Made by a program: the position numbers and the translations under genes. From Anaeramoeba ignava (Eukaryota > Metamonada > Anaeramoebidae), in assembly GCA_028826165.1 (NCBI GenBank), contig JAPDFW010000099.1:124001-188000 (forward strand): a DNA stretch of 64,000 bases, read 5' to 3'. The notes under the pieces were generated by a model, which did not search any database, was not told where the DNA came from, and saw only the letters and a program-made list of their open reading frames with translations. Position 1 is the first letter of the stretch; the number at the start of each line of letters is the position of its first letter. Below are positions 63,089-64,000 of this stretch, one piece after another.

Positions 63089-63184
63089 AAAAAATAAAAA
63101 ATAATTTGAAAATAAAAAGAAAAGAATTGTGTTTCTTTATTTTTTTTTTCAATCAAAAAAATTCATCAAGAAATACAACAAAAA

Positions 63185-64000
63185 TTAATTATTTGAAAAA
63201 TTAGAAAAATTTGCATTATTTTCATTATTTTCATTATTTGCATTTTCATTTTCAAATTGAATTTTCTTTGTTTTCAAATTATTTTCATTTTTAATTTTAG
63301 GTTTTTTGATTTGATTTGATTTGTGAATTTTCCAAAAGAAATTTTCAAAAATTATTAAAGGTGAAGTAAATTGAGGTTTAAATTTAACAAGAAAAGGACT
63401 TGGTGAGTCTTTAATTTGTTGTGCCATTTTTGGTGGAATAAATGTGCATAACCATTTAAGGAATTGAGGTTGAATTTTTCCAAAATCTTGAAATATATCA
63501 TGTAAAGTTTTTGGGATTAAAATCTAAATTAATAAATAAATTAATAAATTATTATATTATTATATTATTATATAAATTCTTTTACTCTGGGTGATTTTTT
63601 AGTTAAAACCCGAGTATGTAATAAAAGATATCCTTGTGCAATTTGAGTAAGATCTTCATCAATTTTTTCTGGTGAATAAACATGAAGAATAGAAGAATAA
63701 AGATCCAAAGAAATCAAAGCAAAATAAAATCTTGGATCTGATGGAAAAACAATATTTTCTATTCTTGGATCACCAGATTTAAAATATTTTGATTTTTGAT
63801 ATAAATTCCCTCTTAAAATCCCATATTTAATATCATGTAATGAATATAATTGACCTGAAATTTGATAAATACTAGTTTTCATAAATTCTTTTAAAGAATT
63901 TTTATCTTCTGGAATTCCTTTTACAATTGCTGAATGAAAACAAAGAACATTATATATATTAATAAAAAATGCAAGTTTTTCTTCTAAAAATAAATTTTTC
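63185..64000 (-). CDS. DUF547-domain protein, 5' partial
   Basis: Two exons are visible: 64000-63586 (open at the window edge) and 63523-63185, split by a 62-bp GT-AG intron in phase 0. Readable blocks: EEKLAFFINIYNVLCFHSAI, ISGQLYSLHDIKYGILRGN, SGDPRIENIVFPSDPRFYFAL, HVYSPEKIDEDL, then SPR joined to ILIPKTLHDIFQDFGK. These match the DUF547 order (NIYN, LhDIe.GiLRgn, DPR, DPRihFAL, DFG). In many eukaryotes DUF547 follows a DEP or glutaredoxin domain; that part would lie outside the window. After the domain come MAQQIKDSPSPF and an Asn/Glu-rich tail. DUF547 has no settled biochemical role. Confidence 0.88.

Overview
The window is eukaryotic, extremely AT-rich nuclear DNA from a protist. Genes are split by short GT-AG introns, proteins are rich in Asn/Gln/Lys/Glu repeats, and a nuclear-type tRNA-Lys(TTT) is present. 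RCC1-BTB, ankyrin-BTB and BTB-TLDc proteins sit beside Rho-GAP and ubiquitin-protease genes. This combination, with intron-filling simple repeats, resembles amoeboid protists such as Anaeramoeba. That placement is inference; a dictyostelid-like amoeba is the main alternative. TAA, TAG and TGA all end genes, so the code looks standard.

Layout. 0-4.6 kb (-): USP4/15-type ubiquitin protease, 3' end outside the window. 4.9-9.0 kb (+): class III aminotransferase of the AGXT2 type in ten exons. 9.3-11.5 kb (-): casein-kinase-1-like kinase. 11.9-14.1 kb (-): Efg1 rRNA-processing protein with an 886-bp repeat intron. 14.4-16.7 kb: a small hypothetical gene, a decayed partial copy of FAM91A1 exons and an EF-hand/coiled-coil gene. 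16.8-20.8 kb (-): complete 12-exon FAM91A1 homologue. 20.8-24.1 kb: gene-poor, ending in a six-unit 144-bp tandem array. 24.2-40.3 kb: RCC1-BTB gene A, a repeat belt holding the tRNA, a giant ankyrin-BTB gene, a decaying Q/N-rich gene (-), and RCC1-BTB genes B and C in tandem. 40.7-46.0 kb (-): a secreted or membrane protein with propeller-like repeats and fibronectin-III repeats. 46.3-47.1 kb: a second 144-bp array. 47.2-50.5 kb (-): BTB-BACK-TLDc protein and an aminoglycoside-phosphotransferase-fold kinase. 50.6-52.8 kb (-): Nudix hydrolase with a 1.5-kb repeat intron. 52.9-53.6 kb (-): charged low-complexity protein. 53.7-56.3 kb (-): RhoGAP with a C-terminal membrane anchor. 56.4-63.1 kb (+): Pcf11-like cleavage factor with a recent internal duplication and about 2 kb of Q/N repeat. 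63.2-64.0 kb (-): DUF547 protein, cut by the window edge.

The genes do not form a pathway; this is ordinary eukaryotic linkage with a local cluster of RCC1/ankyrin-BTB genes. What stands out is the repeat biology. Nearly every long intron is filled by its own short-unit satellite, which in the sense strand almost never contains GT or AG. Unrelated intergenic arrays share a period close to 144 bp. Several genes have single-base frame breaks, usually in A-runs. These may be assembly errors, but two fall at matching A6-TRA sites and deserve a check.

All exon structures were derived by hand from frame, GT-AG signals and remembered family sequence. No searches were run.
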